Part shown: positions 42,926 to 52,697 of the stretch, in pieces
How the letters are laid out: each line of letters opens with the position of its first letter
Numbering within the stretch: position 1 is the stretch's first letter
Assembly: GCF_003859945.1 (NCBI RefSeq)
Contig: NZ_RQYM01000012.1
Span: 1 to 62,070 of the forward strand
Direction of reading: 5' to 3'
DNA from: Leucobacter sp. OH1287
GTDB lineage: Bacteria > Actinomycetota > Actinomycetes > Actinomycetales > Microbacteriaceae
Length of the DNA: 62,070 nt
Notes under the pieces: generated by a model
What the model saw: the letters and a program-made list of their open reading frames with translations, nothing else
Told to the model about the DNA's origin: nothing
The model's database searches: none
Translations under genes and position numbers: made by a program

Positions 42926-45900
42926 TGCGGTTCCCTCTCTGCAGCGGTTTTAGCTGCGACTTGTTATCCAGCCGGGCAGGGTTCGCGAGCAGAACAATCC
43001 GCTGTTTACTTCCCTGAGGACCTCCCGCGGCCTCACCGCGGTTATCGGTTAGCACCCCGATTAACGAGTCAGCGGGTGTGCTCTTTAACGCTCCCACCGT
43101 CGCACTGTCGAGGCTCTGCAAAACCCCGGGTCTTCCCCGCAGCGGATCCCCTCGCAGCTCCGCGTGGTGCACGAAAGCGTAATCGCACCGGTCCGTAACC
43201 CGCTGCTGTGCCCAGGTGTCCTGCAGCTCCGAAACATCAAGGACCACGGCGGATCCACCCGGGACAGCCGCGCAAAGCTCATCAACCTGTTTTTCAACAG
43301 CGGCGGCGCCCTGCTGCTTCACCGTCTCAACTCTGGCAGAGCGGCCGGTGAGCACGGTCAGCTGGTTAGTCAGGCAAGCAATTACTGCCTGTTTCGCTAG
43401 CGGATCCCGCACCGCCACCGCGACGGTGCTCACCGCCGTAAGCTTCACCGGTTCGGCGGTTATAAGATCCACCCCGATGCTGCCCTGTTGCAGCATCGCC
43501 TCGGTTTGGGTTAGCCGTTCAGGGATCCGTGCGAGCAACTGCCGCCCGAAGGTGTTTGGGGTGGCATCTTTTGCGGTGGTGGTGAGCAGGTGGGTGAGCT
43601 GCTCTTCGACGGTTACCCGCGGATCCGCCCCACCCACCGGCTGACAGCAGAGAGCCAGCTGGCCGGTGATGTTTTGCCCGGGCAGGGCGAACTTTCCGGG
43701 CCGGTTTAACTGTTCCAGGGTTTCACGATCGACCCTGCCGCGCAGTTCGAGCGGATCCGCTGCCCGCAGGTAGATGAACCTCTCGAACAGGTTGGGCATG
43801 GTTGCTGCGATCCGGTTGCCGCCGGAGCTGGTCGCCACGGCCACACCACCGTTTCTCAGGAAGCGTGTGAGGGTTACCCGCAGTCGCTCGATTGTTTCGG
43901 TTGCGGCTCTGCGCACCATCGTTTCTAGCACGGTGTCGAAATCGTCCAGGAGCAGGGCGGTCTGCTGTGCTTGTTCGCCGCTGAGTGTTGTGAGTTCGGC
44001 GAGCGCTCTGTTGCAGTTCCAAACATCATCAAAGTCGGTGACGGAGCGCACAAACGGGTGTTTTTCAAGACCCGCAACCTGTTTGTGCTCGACCCCAAGC
44101 CAGTAGACGCGGTTTATTCGCGGCCGCTGCTGCAGCGCTGCGATCAGAGTGATTAGCGCGCTGGTTTTCCCGGTTTTTCTCGCGCCGCTGACAAGCAGCG
44201 CTGTGCCGGGAGGCAGCGAGAGTTCGTACGGCAGCTGCTGCTGTGCGCGTGGGTTGTCAAACACCCCGACAGCCATCCCATCGCCATCAGCCAAGCTCGC
44301 GGGACCAGCGCCCTCGGCACCACCCGCCAACTCCCCGGCACCATCAGCACCCTCGGCACCACCAGCAACCCCGGTTTTAGCCTCCTGCTTGCGGTACCTC
44401 CGCACCTCGCTGAGCGCTATCACCGCGGGCAGCTGCGGCAGCAGCACTGGCGGTTGAGTGTTAACAAAGTCACTGTTTTCAAGGGCGATCTTCGCGATTA
44501 GCCGAGAGGTTTTCACCTGCCCTCGCTTTCTTTCCGCAGCGGATTTTTCTGCGGCTGGCCAGGCGTGAACCGTGACGGCGTCTAACAACCCGGCGGCGGG
44601 CATACGGATCCGCCCGGTTGCCGGTTTTGTCTGCTGTGTTTTCTCTGCGACGAGTGCAGCCTGAAACGCGATCGGTTCGCTGTTGCCGAGCTTTAGCAGT
44701 CCCCGACCCGGGTATTTGGCGGGGATTTCAAAGGCGGTGCTGTCCCCGAGCATTTCCCGGCTGTCGGACTTGTTGGCGACCCTGAAGCACACCCTGATTT
44801 GCAGGTTTGCTTGGATTTTTTCGCTGATGCTCCCGAGCGGTCGCTGCGCGGCCAAAATCAGGTGCATGCCGAGTGATCTGCCCCGCTGTGCCAGGTCGAT
44901 AATTGTCTGGCTGGCGTTTGGCAGATCCGCAATAAACACCGCGAACTCGTCAATTGCGATAACCAGCAGAGGCGGGGCTGCGCTCGCCGCGGTTGCGCGC
45001 AGTTCGTTAAGGTCTTTGCAGCGGTGTGTGGCGAGCAGTTTTTCACGGCGCAACATTTCAGCTCGAAGGCTCTGCAAAACCCTCTCGCTCGCGGCGGTTG
45101 TTAGGTCACTAACGCTCGCAACCGTGTGTGGCAGCTCTGTCAGCTGGCCGAATGTCGCGCCTCCCTTATAGTCGATTAAGACGAGGTTGAGGTGTTTTGG
45201 TGCGAGCCTGGCCGCCATCGCAACCAGCCAGCTCTGCAAAAACTCGGACTTGCCCGCGCCAGTTGTGCCGGCGATCAGCGCGTGGGGTCCCTGCGCAATC
45301 AGGTCAAGCTCACACAACCCGCCTGCCATCAACCCGATCGGCACACGGGTCATAGACTCTCGCCCGCCAGCGTCCCGCTGATTATCGGCTGATCGCGGTG
45401 TTCGATGTTTGGCGGAGCTGACTGTTAGCCCCAGGAGTTCAGCAAGCTCAATGCTGCTCGGAATCTCACCGAGACCGGTTGAGAGTCGGGCGGTGTCGCG
45501 CAGGGGTGCGAGCTGTTGCGCGAACCGCAGCGCGTTTTCTGCCTCCATAATAAACAGCTCTGACAGGGACAAAACCTTTACCTGCTGAAAATCAATCAGC
45601 TGTTTTTTATCGGCATCGACCAGCAGGTCGGTTGCTGCGGGCGCAGCCTCACCTGTCTCCAAAACCCAGATAACAGTTGCTGCCTCACCGTCACTCAGGC
45701 TTGCCAGACTGCGCTGCACCGCCTCAAACTCCTTGGCAGCGGAGGCAATTATCAGCCGCAGACGCGATGCTTCGGCGTGCTGCCAGGATTCACCCGCCCG
45801 CTGCTCGTAAGCCCCCTCTTGGCCGTGGTTTACCAGGCTGCTGTGTGGCAGCACCAACATCCACTGCAGTAAACGCGCGCCAATCCCTCGTGAGAGAACG

Positions 45901-47402
45901 TCGATGCTCAGCCGTGTTGGCGGCAGCTGGGCGGTAAGCTGTGCCACCAGCGTGTTTAGCACTAGCAGCCGGTCTTTACCGCTGAGCGCCAGCTGTCTGC
46001 CTGCGAGCGTAAAAATGTAGGGCGTGTTTGGTTGTTTTAGACACCTTGTTATCTCACTGTTGAGGCTGTTTTGCGCCGCAAGCACCAACTGCACGGTCTT
46101 TTTATTGCAACGCTGCCTAAGCTCGTCGGCGTCAAGGCCGATAAACTCCGCCAGTTCGCTGCGCTCCTCATAGGTGGCGAGCAGCACGCTCGCGTCGCTG
46201 ACACGCTGCCGGCCCCAAACACTGCCGGGCAGTTCCGCTGACGGGTACTCCGCCGACAGGAAGCCTGTGCGGTCCGCGACAAGCAGTTTGTTGTAGCGCA
46301 GCCGATTGCGGCGGTCCTCCGCCAGGGACTCCTCAGCCTCCGCAAGCTTGGCGATAAACTCGCGCATCAGTTTCTTGTTCTGTTGCTTCTGCGTCCGCCG
46401 TTTTTCAATCCAGTTGCCGAGCAGCAGCAGCGGACCAAGCACCAAAAACACCATACTGAAGGAGCTTTTCGTGATTAGAAAGAGCGCCGCCCCGAGCAAC
46501 AGTGGCAGCGCCAGCGGCAACATCGCAAGCTTCGGTTTTGTGGCAGCATCCGGGTGTTTGGGCGCACTAAACTGCAGCGGTTTGGGCGCGAGCGGCAAAA
46601 ACCTTGCACGAGGCACGTGAGCAATCTCTGATCGGTAGTTTATGCTCGGCTGAGCCCACTTGGAGCGCAACAGAATCTGCAGCTGCGAATTACCAACCCG
46701 GAAGTGTTTCGGGCTGCCAACCGCTAACGCTGCCCGGGCCGCCCCGCCTCGGCCGCTGATCAAAATCTCGGCGGTGTGTGCCAGCAGGTTAACGCACGCG
46801 GCAACCGCTGGCACACCCGGATCCACAACCCTAACCGGGCAAACGCTCGCTGAACCGATCAGGTTGCTGCCCGGCTGTAAGACGTGGCGGCGCACAGAGC
46901 CCCCGCTGTTAACGGTTGCGATCGCGCGCACCGGATCCGCCCGCACCATGCCGTCAGTGGCTAATTCATACCTCAAGCCGACGCTCATCCCGGCAAGCAG
47001 CCCGGAACTTGGCAGCTGTGCTCGGGCGTTTAGCAGCACTCGGGTGTTTGCGCCCGGTCGGATCGCAAACAGCGTTAGGAGCCCCTCCGCGGTTTGACAC
47101 CAGAGCGGGTTTTTCACGGCGATGCCGCAAGCCTGCCCGTACGATGTCAGAAGCAAACAGGCGAGCTCGTGCACCGTCAGCGTATCCTCGCAGTCCACCT
47201 GCACAGCGCAGGGCTCCCCCGCCCGAGCAGGGTCGCACACGGCACCCCGAACAGGGTCGCCCGCGGCGCCACCGTGAGTGCCATCCGCCCGAGCAGGGTC
47301 ACCCGCGGCACCCCGAGCAGGATCGCCCGCGCCACCACCGGATTCACCTTCCGCGGCATACTCAGCCAGGTTCGGCGGGAGCAGAATCAGCCTCAGCAGC
47401 AT
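42909..47402 (-). CDS. FtsK/SpoIIIE-type ATPase, EssC/EccC-like, type VII secretion motor
   Basis: 1497 residues. The N-terminus (about 1-250) looks like the FHA-type region of EssC and contains a Gly/Ala/Asp/Pro/Arg repeat insertion. Two transmembrane helices follow (about residues 280-320: LPLALPLLLGAALFLI and FSMVFLVLGPLLLLGNW). ATPase domain 1 has Walker A IAGTTGAGKSEFLQSW near residue 714 and Walker B LLVIAIDEFAVFI. Domain 2 has Walker A VSGARKTGKTSALITL near residue 1077 and a Walker B-like LLLDDFDTV. The last 200 residues resemble a degenerate third domain without a P-loop. It starts five bases after the WXG100 gene. The single-chain, FHA-plus-TM design is closer to Firmicute EssC than to split EccCa/EccCb. 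Confidence 0.85.
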   Translation of the reverse strand: MLLRLILLPPNLAEYAAEGESGGGAGDPARGAAGDPARADGTHGGAAGDPVRGAVCDPARAGEPCAVQVDCEDTLTVHELACLLLTSYGQACGIAVKNPLWCQTAEGLLTLFAIRPGANTRVLLNARAQLPSSGLLAGMSVGLRYELATDGMVRADPVRAIATVNSGGSVRRHVLQPGSNLIGSASVCPVRVVDPGVPAVAACVNLLAHTAEILISGRGGAARAALAVGSPKHFRVGNSQLQILLRSKWAQPSINYRSEIAHVPRARFLPLAPKPLQFSAPKHPDAATKPKLAMLPLALPLLLGAALFLITKSSFSMVFLVLGPLLLLGNWIEKRRTQKQQNKKLMREFIAKLAEAEESLAEDRRNRLRYNKLLVADRTGFLSAEYPSAELPGSVWGRQRVSDASVLLATYEERSELAEFIGLDADELRQRCNKKTVQLVLAAQNSLNSEITRCLKQPNTPYIFTLAGRQLALSGKDRLLVLNTLVAQLTAQLPPTRLSIDVLSRGIGARLLQWMLVLPHSSLVNHGQEGAYEQRAGESWQHAEASRLRLIIASAAKEFEAVQRSLASLSDGEAATVIWVLETGEAAPAATDLLVDADKKQLIDFQQVKVLSLSELFIMEAENALRFAQQLAPLRDTARLSTGLGEIPSSIELAELLGLTVSSAKHRTPRSADNQRDAGGRESMTRVPIGLMAGGLCELDLIAQGPHALIAGTTGAGKSEFLQSWLVAMAARLAPKHLNLVLIDYKGGATFGQLTELPHTVASVSDLTTAASERVLQSLRAEMLRREKLLATHRCKDLNELRATAASAAPPLLVIAIDEFAVFIADLPNASQTIIDLAQRGRSLGMHLILAAQRPLGSISEKIQANLQIRVCFRVANKSDSREMLGDSTAFEIPAKYPGRGLLKLGNSEPIAFQAALVAEKTQQTKPATGRIRMPAAGLLDAVTVHAWPAAEKSAAERKRGQVKTSRLIAKIALENSDFVNTQPPVLLPQLPAVIALSEVRRYRKQEAKTGVAGGAEGADGAGELAGGAEGAGPASLADGDGMAVGVFDNPRAQQQLPYELSLPPGTALLVSGARKTGKTSALITLIAALQQRPRINRVYWLGVEHKQVAGLEKHPFVRSVTDFDDVWNCNRALAELTTLSGEQAQQTALLLDDFDTVLETMVRRAATETIERLRVTLTRFLRNGGVAVATSSGGNRIAATMPNLFERFIYLRAADPLELRGRVDRETLEQLNRPGKFALPGQNITGQLALCCQPVGGADPRVTVEEQLTHLLTTTAKDATPNTFGRQLLARIPERLTQTEAMLQQGSIGVDLITAEPVKLTAVSTVAVAVRDPLAKQAVIACLTNQLTVLTGRSARVETVKQQGAAAVEKQVDELCAAVPGGSAVVLDVSELQDTWAQQRVTDRCDYAFVHHAELRGDPLRGRPGVLQSLDSATVGALKSTPADSLIGVLTDNRGEAAGGPQGSKQRIVLLANPARLDNKSQLKPLQRGNRNENAR
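47219..47340 (-). repeat. imperfect repeats in the ATPase N-terminus
   Basis: About five imperfect copies of a roughly 24-base unit (CCCGAGCAGGGT-type core followed by CGCCCGCGGC) encode GDPARGAA-like peptides. This low-complexity insertion interrupts the N-terminal domain after residue 20 and is absent from typical EssC/EccC proteins as I know them. Confidence 0.7.
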
Positions 47403-47407
47403 GGCGT

Positions 47408-47698
47408 TTAACCGATTTTCGCGGCGAGCTGCGTATCCGTGTCGCGCAGCACCTGGGCTGTCTGTGTCAGATAGGTCTGAATCTCAGTGAGCTGCTCGAT
47501 CACCTGGCGAGCACCGGTCGAGTACTGCTGATAGGCGTCGTTAAACTTTGCCGACGCAACCTCGGTTACAAACCCGGAGCTAACCAGCTGTTCAATCTCT
47601 GACTGCAGCTGCGTGAGCTTCGCCGTTATCTCGTCTCTGCCCGTACCCAGTTTTACCGCCGCGGCCTCAATCTCGCCGTAACTGACTCGAATGTTCAT
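47408..47698 (-). CDS. WXG100-family (Esx-like) protein
   Basis: 96 residues from the ATG at 47698 with GGAGG upstream. It is a helix-turn-helix of the standard WXG100 size: IRVSYGEIEAAAVKLGTGRD, a turn at SSGFVTEVASAKFNDAY where WXG would be (here SGF, as in the actinobacterial ASxxF subgroup), and a second helix VIEQLTEIQTYLTQTAQ. Such proteins are the secreted substrates of type VII systems. It is the first gene of the cluster and sits five bases before the ATPase. Confidence 0.82.
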   Translation of the reverse strand: MNIRVSYGEIEAAAVKLGTGRDEITAKLTQLQSEIEQLVSSGFVTEVASAKFNDAYQQYSTGARQVIEQLTEIQTYLTQTAQVLRDTDTQLAAKIG

Positions 47699-47799
47699 TG
47701 TTAACCTCCACCATGGCACGGCTTTTGGTTAAACACGTCTGGTTGACGCTGCTAATCAGCATAGCTAAATCTTTGAGAACAAACCCGCCCCTAAAACAA

Positions 47800-47837
47800 A
47801 TTGTGGATAACACCCGCTTTTGAGTGTTATCCACAAT
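47800..47837 (-). terminator. proS terminator whose arms are perfect DnaA boxes
   Basis: ATTGTGGATAACAC (47800-47813) and GTGTTATCCACAAT (47824-47837) form a 14 bp perfect stem with a 10-base loop. On the minus strand, downstream of proS, it is followed by TTTGTTTT, as expected of an intrinsic terminator. Each arm contains the canonical 9-mer TTATCCACA (47828-47836, and its complement at 47802-47810). Confidence 0.75.
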
Positions 47838-47869
47838 CTCGCAATCAGCAATAAAACTGCCCGAGAAAA

Positions 47870-49645
47870 CTACCGCCCCAGTTTGGCGTTAAGCCAGCTG
47901 TTTACCTCCGCGATCGGTAGTTTTTCACGCTCGCCAGAGGCTCTGTCCCAGACCTCGGCGATTCCCTCGGCGGCATCACGCCCAACCACAACAACGTATG
48001 GCATACCGAGCAGTTCCGCATCACCGAACTTCACACCCGGTGACAGTTTCGGCCTGTCATCAAACAGCACCTCAACCCCGTCAGCAACCAGCCGCGAGGC
48101 GAGCTCTTCGGCACGCTCTAAAGCAATCTGATCCTTACCGGTGGCAACCAGGTGCACATGACACGGCGCAATGTTTGCTGGCCAGATAAGCCCCCGGTCG
48201 TCGTGATGCAGCTCCGCCATCACCGCGAGGATTCGGGTCACACCGATACCGTATGAACCCATTGTCACGGTCTGCTGTTTACCGTTCTCGTCAAGCAGCT
48301 GCAGCCCGAGCGCCTCAGCGTATTTGCGGCCGAGCTGGAAGACGTGCCCGATCTCCATTCCGCGAGCGGTCTGAATCACACTGCCGTCTGGCGCGAGATC
48401 GCCGTCACGTACGTTCGCAATGTCAATAACCCCGTCAGCACTAAAATCGCGGCCGTAAACGAGTGACCGGGTGTGTACCTCGGCGCGGCTTGCTCCAGAT
48501 ACCCAGACGGTTCCCTCAGCAACCCGCGGATCCACCAGGTAGCGAATACCTGATTTGTGCTCAAGCCCAAGAATCTGGGCACCGTCAAGCACAGGGCCGA
48601 TGTAGCCAGCCACCAGCTCAGGGTGTTTCGCAAAATCAGCGGGTGTTGCGGGAGTAACCTCGTAGCCCGCGAACGCAACCTCAAGGCGTTTCTCGTCAAC
48701 AGCCCGGTCGCCCGGGATCGCGACCACAACCAGCTCACGCTCACCTGCCTGATCGGTCACCGCTAGCACCACATGTTTCAGGGTGTCGGATGCCTGCCAG
48801 TCGCGGCCTTCTGGGTGCTCAAACTCACGGTTTAGCAGGTCAACGAGAGTCTCAATCGTTGGGGTTTCCGGGCTGTCAAACTCGACAGGGGCACCAACCC
48901 CGTCATAGGGCTGCGGATCCGCAGGCGGCGTCACATACGCTTCAACGTTTGCAGCATACCCGCTGTCGGATCGAACAAAGGTGTCCTCACCGATTTCGAC
49001 GGGGAGCAGGAACTCCTCGCTGCGGGATCCACCCATCGCGCCCGCATCAGCGGCAACGATCACGTAATCGAGGCCGAGACGGTTGAAGATCCGCTCATAG
49101 GCATCGCGCTGCGCCAGGTAGCTCTGCTCAAGCTGCTCATCGGTCAGGCCAAAGGAGTAGGCGTCCTTCATCGTGAACTCGCGCCCGCGCAAAAGGCCCG
49201 CGCGCGGCCTCGCCTCGTCACGGTATTTATCTTGAATCTGGTAGATGCTGAGCGGCAGTTCCTTGTAGGACGTGACAATGTCTTTCACGAGCAGCGTAAA
49301 CGCTTCCTCGTGGGTTGGCGCCAGCAGGTAGTCTGCCTTGTGGCGATCCTTCAACCTGAACAGCGCATCGCCGTACTCGTCCCAGCGCCCGGTCGCCTCA
49401 TATGGCTCGCGCGGGAGCAGCGCCGGGAAGTGCACCTCGTGCGCACCCGCAGCCGCCATCTCCTCGTGGATAATGCCCTCGATCTTAGCCTTCACGCGCA
49501 GACCCAGCGGCAGCCAGGCAAACACACCCGGGGCTTGACGGCGCAGGTAGCCGGCACGCACCAGCAGTTTGTGGCTTGCGACCTCGGCATCGGCGGGGTC
49601 TTCACGCAGGGTTTTAAAGAAGAAGTTACTGAGACGAATTAACAC
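47870..49645 (-). CDS. proS: prolyl-tRNA synthetase, bacterial type
   Basis: 591 residues. Class II motif 2 is in [20 protein letters not shown]; the INS editing domain occupies the middle (about 200-400), and motif 3 reads [17 protein letters not shown]. The C-terminal anticodon-binding domain contains [19 protein letters not shown]. The GTG at 49645 fits the family N-terminus ([16 protein letters not shown]). It is separated from the type VII-like genes by the DnaA-box hairpin. Confidence 0.94.
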   Translation of the reverse strand: MLIRLSNFFFKTLREDPADAEVASHKLLVRAGYLRRQAPGVFAWLPLGLRVKAKIEGIIHEEMAAAGAHEVHFPALLPREPYEATGRWDEYGDALFRLKDRHKADYLLAPTHEEAFTLLVKDIVTSYKELPLSIYQIQDKYRDEARPRAGLLRGREFTMKDAYSFGLTDEQLEQSYLAQRDAYERIFNRLGLDYVIVAADAGAMGGSRSEEFLLPVEIGEDTFVRSDSGYAANVEAYVTPPADPQPYDGVGAPVEFDSPETPTIETLVDLLNREFEHPEGRDWQASDTLKHVVLAVTDQAGERELVVVAIPGDRAVDEKRLEVAFAGYEVTPATPADFAKHPELVAGYIGPVLDGAQILGLEHKSGIRYLVDPRVAEGTVWVSGASRAEVHTRSLVYGRDFSADGVIDIANVRDGDLAPDGSVIQTARGMEIGHVFQLGRKYAEALGLQLLDENGKQQTVTMGSYGIGVTRILAVMAELHHDDRGLIWPANIAPCHVHLVATGKDQIALERAEELASRLVADGVEVLFDDRPKLSPGVKFGDAELLGMPYVVVVGRDAAEGIAEVWDRASGEREKLPIAEVNSWLNAKLGR

Positions 49646-49702
49646 CCTTCTATCGTAGCGATCCGAGGCCGGTTTGCGCCAACGGTTTGCTTGTGTTGGG
49701 GG

Positions 49703-51190
49703 TTAATCCTCTTTAATTTCCCAGCGAATCGGGATCACAATGTCCACCTGAGTTCCGCCGTTCTCGCCGTTGCTCCAGTTGATTGTGCCAGCCAGCTCAC
49801 CCTCGATCAGGGTGCGCACAATCGAGGTGCCGAGGCCCTCAGAGATTTTGCCGTCGGGCAGGCCGGATCCGTCGTCGCTAACCCTGACTCGCAGCTCGTG
49901 TTCATCACGCTCCGCCTTGATTGTGACGGTGCCCTCGCGATCCGCAAACCCGTGCTCAACGGCGTTTGTCACAACCTCGGTGAGCGCCAGCGCAAGCGGG
50001 GTTGCGTGCTCTGACTGCAGCTTGCCGAACTCGCCCTCTTTGCGCAGCTGGGCGACGGTGTTGTGCAGGCTCGCAACCTCGGCGGCGAGTCCAACAACTC
50101 GGTCAAAGACGTCATCGAACTGCACAATCTGTGAAACACCCGCGGCGAGTGTGTCGTGCACAACCGCGATCGCGGCAACGCGGCGCATCGCCTGCCCCAG
50201 CACCTGTTTCGCCTCGTCACTCTTGGCGCGCCGTGCCTGCACGCGCAGCAGCGATGCCACGGTCTGCAGATTATTTTTAACACGGTGGTGAATTTCGCGG
50301 ATTGTCGCGTTCTTGGTGATCAGCTCCTGGGCGTGCTGCCTAATATCTGTGATGTCACGGGTGACGATAATGCCGCCGACCCGTTCACCGCCGATAACCA
50401 CCGGAATCGACCTCGCCGCAATCGTTCGCCCACGCGATTCAATATCGCCACGACCGGGAATTTTACCCGCCATAATGGACGGCAGACTCTCGTTTGTGTC
50501 ATAGATACCCTTGGTAATCTCCGCAACAATCTCGGGCAGGCTCTCGTCCTCCAGCTCGTCACGGTAGCCGAGACGCGCAAAACTGGTGAGGGTGTTTGGG
50601 CTCGCAAAGGTTATTATTCCGTCTTTATTGACGCGGATCAGGCCATCCCCCGCTCGAGGAGCCCCACGCATTCTCCCCTTCTGCACGGTTGTGTCGGGGA
50701 AGTCGCCGTTCTGGATCATCACCAGCAGATCATCTGCGCTGTCACGGTAGGCAACACCCATGCGGGAGGTGTTGTAGGTGTCGTTTGGTGAGGTGTGCAG
50801 CGTGATAACCGCGAACGGCCCAATCTTTTTCCCGGTGTCTGGATCGATGCGGCTCACCGGGTAGGCGGTCATCTGCATCGGGGTTTCCTCGTGCCAGGTG
50901 AGGCTTGTAGACGCTGCCGGCTGGTTGGTTTTCAATGCCATCTCAACCACCTCACGCCAGTCATCGCGCAGGAAGTCGCCGATCACATCTCGATAGAACA
51001 TGGTGATCAGACCGGTTGGTCGTGAGTGAGCGAGAGCCAGATACTGGTCACCGCTTGGCACCCACAACACCACGTCGGAGAGCGCCAGATCAGCAAGCAG
51101 TGGCCAGTCGAGTGTTAGGTATTCAAGCCACTCGACCTCCGCCTCGTTTAAGTCTGTGTATTTGTTTGATATTTCGCGCAACGTTGACAC
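49703..51190 (-). CDS. PdtaS-type sensor histidine kinase
   Basis: 495 residues from the GTG at 51190 (MSTLREISNKY). The N-terminal GAF-like H_kinase_N domain covers about 1-150 (DVVLWVPSGDQYLALAHSRP), a PAS domain 160-290, the HisKA_2 dimerisation segment TIREIHHRVKNNLQTVASLL near residue 300, and HATPase_c at the end (LTEVVTNAVEHGFA, LGTSIVRTLIEGE). This is the cytosolic class of mycobacterial PdtaS, which phosphorylates the ANTAR antiterminator PdtaR. No pdtaR or whiB lies beside it here. Confidence 0.88.
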   Translation of the reverse strand: MSTLREISNKYTDLNEAEVEWLEYLTLDWPLLADLALSDVVLWVPSGDQYLALAHSRPTGLITMFYRDVIGDFLRDDWREVVEMALKTNQPAASTSLTWHEETPMQMTAYPVSRIDPDTGKKIGPFAVITLHTSPNDTYNTSRMGVAYRDSADDLLVMIQNGDFPDTTVQKGRMRGAPRAGDGLIRVNKDGIITFASPNTLTSFARLGYRDELEDESLPEIVAEITKGIYDTNESLPSIMAGKIPGRGDIESRGRTIAARSIPVVIGGERVGGIIVTRDITDIRQHAQELITKNATIREIHHRVKNNLQTVASLLRVQARRAKSDEAKQVLGQAMRRVAAIAVVHDTLAAGVSQIVQFDDVFDRVVGLAAEVASLHNTVAQLRKEGEFGKLQSEHATPLALALTEVVTNAVEHGFADREGTVTIKAERDEHELRVRVSDDGSGLPDGKISEGLGTSIVRTLIEGELAGTINWSNGENGGTQVDIVIPIRWEIKED

Positions 51191-51383
51191 TCTTCTAACT
51201 CTACCAATTCCAAGTTTGTAATTACAGGGCATAAAAACCAGGGTTTAAAAGCCTTTTGCTTTAGCCCCGGTTCCATGTAATTATAAAACTATGTTGCGGG
51301 GCAAAAGCAACCACCTGTTACGCGGCGCCGCGGCATAAAACAAAATCAACTGGCTGATGCAGCCCTGAGAGTTAGGCCCCCCA

Positions 51384-52415
51384 ATGTCGACCTCACGAAA
51401 AACTCAATCACACCAAAAGTTGCAGACCGCGAAGCAGCGGTCGCAGGCTCAAAAGGCCGCCGCTGCTGCCACCGAGGCCGCTGCGGCCGAGGCTACCGCT
51501 GCTTCTGAGACGACCGCAGCCAGCGCTGCTGAGGCCGCAGCCACCTCTGCCGCCAATGCTGCGAAGAAACCCGCTGCTGAAACCGCTGCTAAAACCTCAG
51601 CTAAGCCTGCGGCATCCAAACAGCCACCCAAGAAAGCGGCAAAGTCAGCGTCGAAAGCTGAGGGCAGGGAAACGGGCAAGCCAGCACCTAAACCAGCGCT
51701 CAAAACAGCAGCAAAACCCGAGACCAAACCCGCAGCGCCCAAACCCACGGCCAAACCCGCAGCAAAGCCTGTGACCAAGGTCCAGGGAGCGGCTGTGACA
51801 GCTTCTCTCCCGCCAGCGGCGAAAACCGCCAAGTCTGCGAAACAGCCACCGAGCGATGTACTGATCCGCAACTTCGCTGTGATCGCGGTCGAAACCATCG
51901 CTGGCATCCGATCACTCTCGCAGATCCGCTCGTTCGTAACTATGGCCGCGTACCAATCACTGCGCACCCAGCTGGAACTCGCGTGCCGGGCAAGACCTGC
52001 GCAACCGTCACCGGCGGATCGCAGCACCTCCACCGTCACGGGCAGGGTCTTTAGCACTCGCCTAAACGACAACATCTACGAGGCCGTTGTGACCGTGCAA
52101 CAGCAACACCGCGCGGTCATCAACCCCGCCATCGCAGCACAGCAGAGCTCAGCCCTGCAGAGCGCGATCCCGAGCGCCGCCCTCCCCGAGGGCGCGGCAA
52201 CGGCCAGAGGTAAGAAACCTCCCGACCAGGCTAAACCGCTAACCGACACCGGCACCGGCACCGGCACTGGCACCTCGGCGCAAACCAGCGCGACCGCACC
52301 AACAGACACGGCCACGCCAACCGGGACGCTGTTGGGGCTCAGAAACATCGCGGTTGTGCTCAGGCTTGAGCGGATCCGCGGCGGCTGGCGCGCCAGCGAG
52401 CTCTACGTGCTGTAA
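51384..52415 (+). CDS. Rv3235-like (DUF6459) protein with long Ala/Lys/Pro-rich N-terminus
   Basis: 343 residues. About 150 N-terminal residues are low-complexity Ala/Lys/Pro/Thr (for example PAAKPVTKVQGAAVTAS). The remaining part reads VIAVETIAGIRSLSQIRSFV, TGRVFSTRLNDNIYEAVVTV and ends IAVVLRLERIRGGWRASELY, the pattern of the small Rv3235-like family found near secA. A further Thr/Gly tract interrupts the domain. It diverges from the PdtaS-type kinase; secA is not in the window. Function unknown. Confidence 0.65.
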   Translation: MSTSRKTQSHQKLQTAKQRSQAQKAAAAATEAAAAEATAASETTAASAAEAAATSAANAAKKPAAETAAKTSAKPAASKQPPKKAAKSASKAEGRETGKPAPKPALKTAAKPETKPAAPKPTAKPAAKPVTKVQGAAVTASLPPAAKTAKSAKQPPSDVLIRNFAVIAVETIAGIRSLSQIRSFVTMAAYQSLRTQLELACRARPAQPSPADRSTSTVTGRVFSTRLNDNIYEAVVTVQQQHRAVINPAIAAQQSSALQSAIPSAALPEGAATARGKKPPDQAKPLTDTGTGTGTGTSAQTSATAPTDTATPTGTLLGLRNIAVVLRLERIRGGWRASELYVL

Positions 52416-52583
52416 GCTCACAGCTCGGGCGCGAGCCAGCAAGCCACCGCAGCTGCCCCAGCCTCTCGCGAATAATAAGAGGACGTTTTGAACCGCATGT
52501 GTTGCTTCTGAAAACTTTTGCATATAGGCTTAGGAAAAGAGAGTCTCACTCATAACCAAAGTTTCGATCAAAGGTGAAGAACT

Positions 52584-52697
52584 ATGAGATCCATCAATCG
52601 GCAGTACAGAATCCTAGTAACACTTGAGTACAAGTCCGGTGGTCTCAAATGGAACTTCTCCTCAGGCTCATACTTTGATATCCCATGCGACAACTAA
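52584..52697 (+). CDS. 37-residue small ORF preceding the orphan gene
   Basis: ATG at 52584 with AAAGGTGAAGAACT upstream, a good ribosome-binding site. It encodes 37 residues, beginning MRSINRQYRILVTLEYKSGG, and overlaps the next gene by 13 bases, suggesting translational coupling. It has no relative I recognise. It could be a leader peptide or a small subunit. Confidence 0.5.
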   Translation: MRSINRQYRILVTLEYKSGGLKWNFSSGSYFDIPCDN

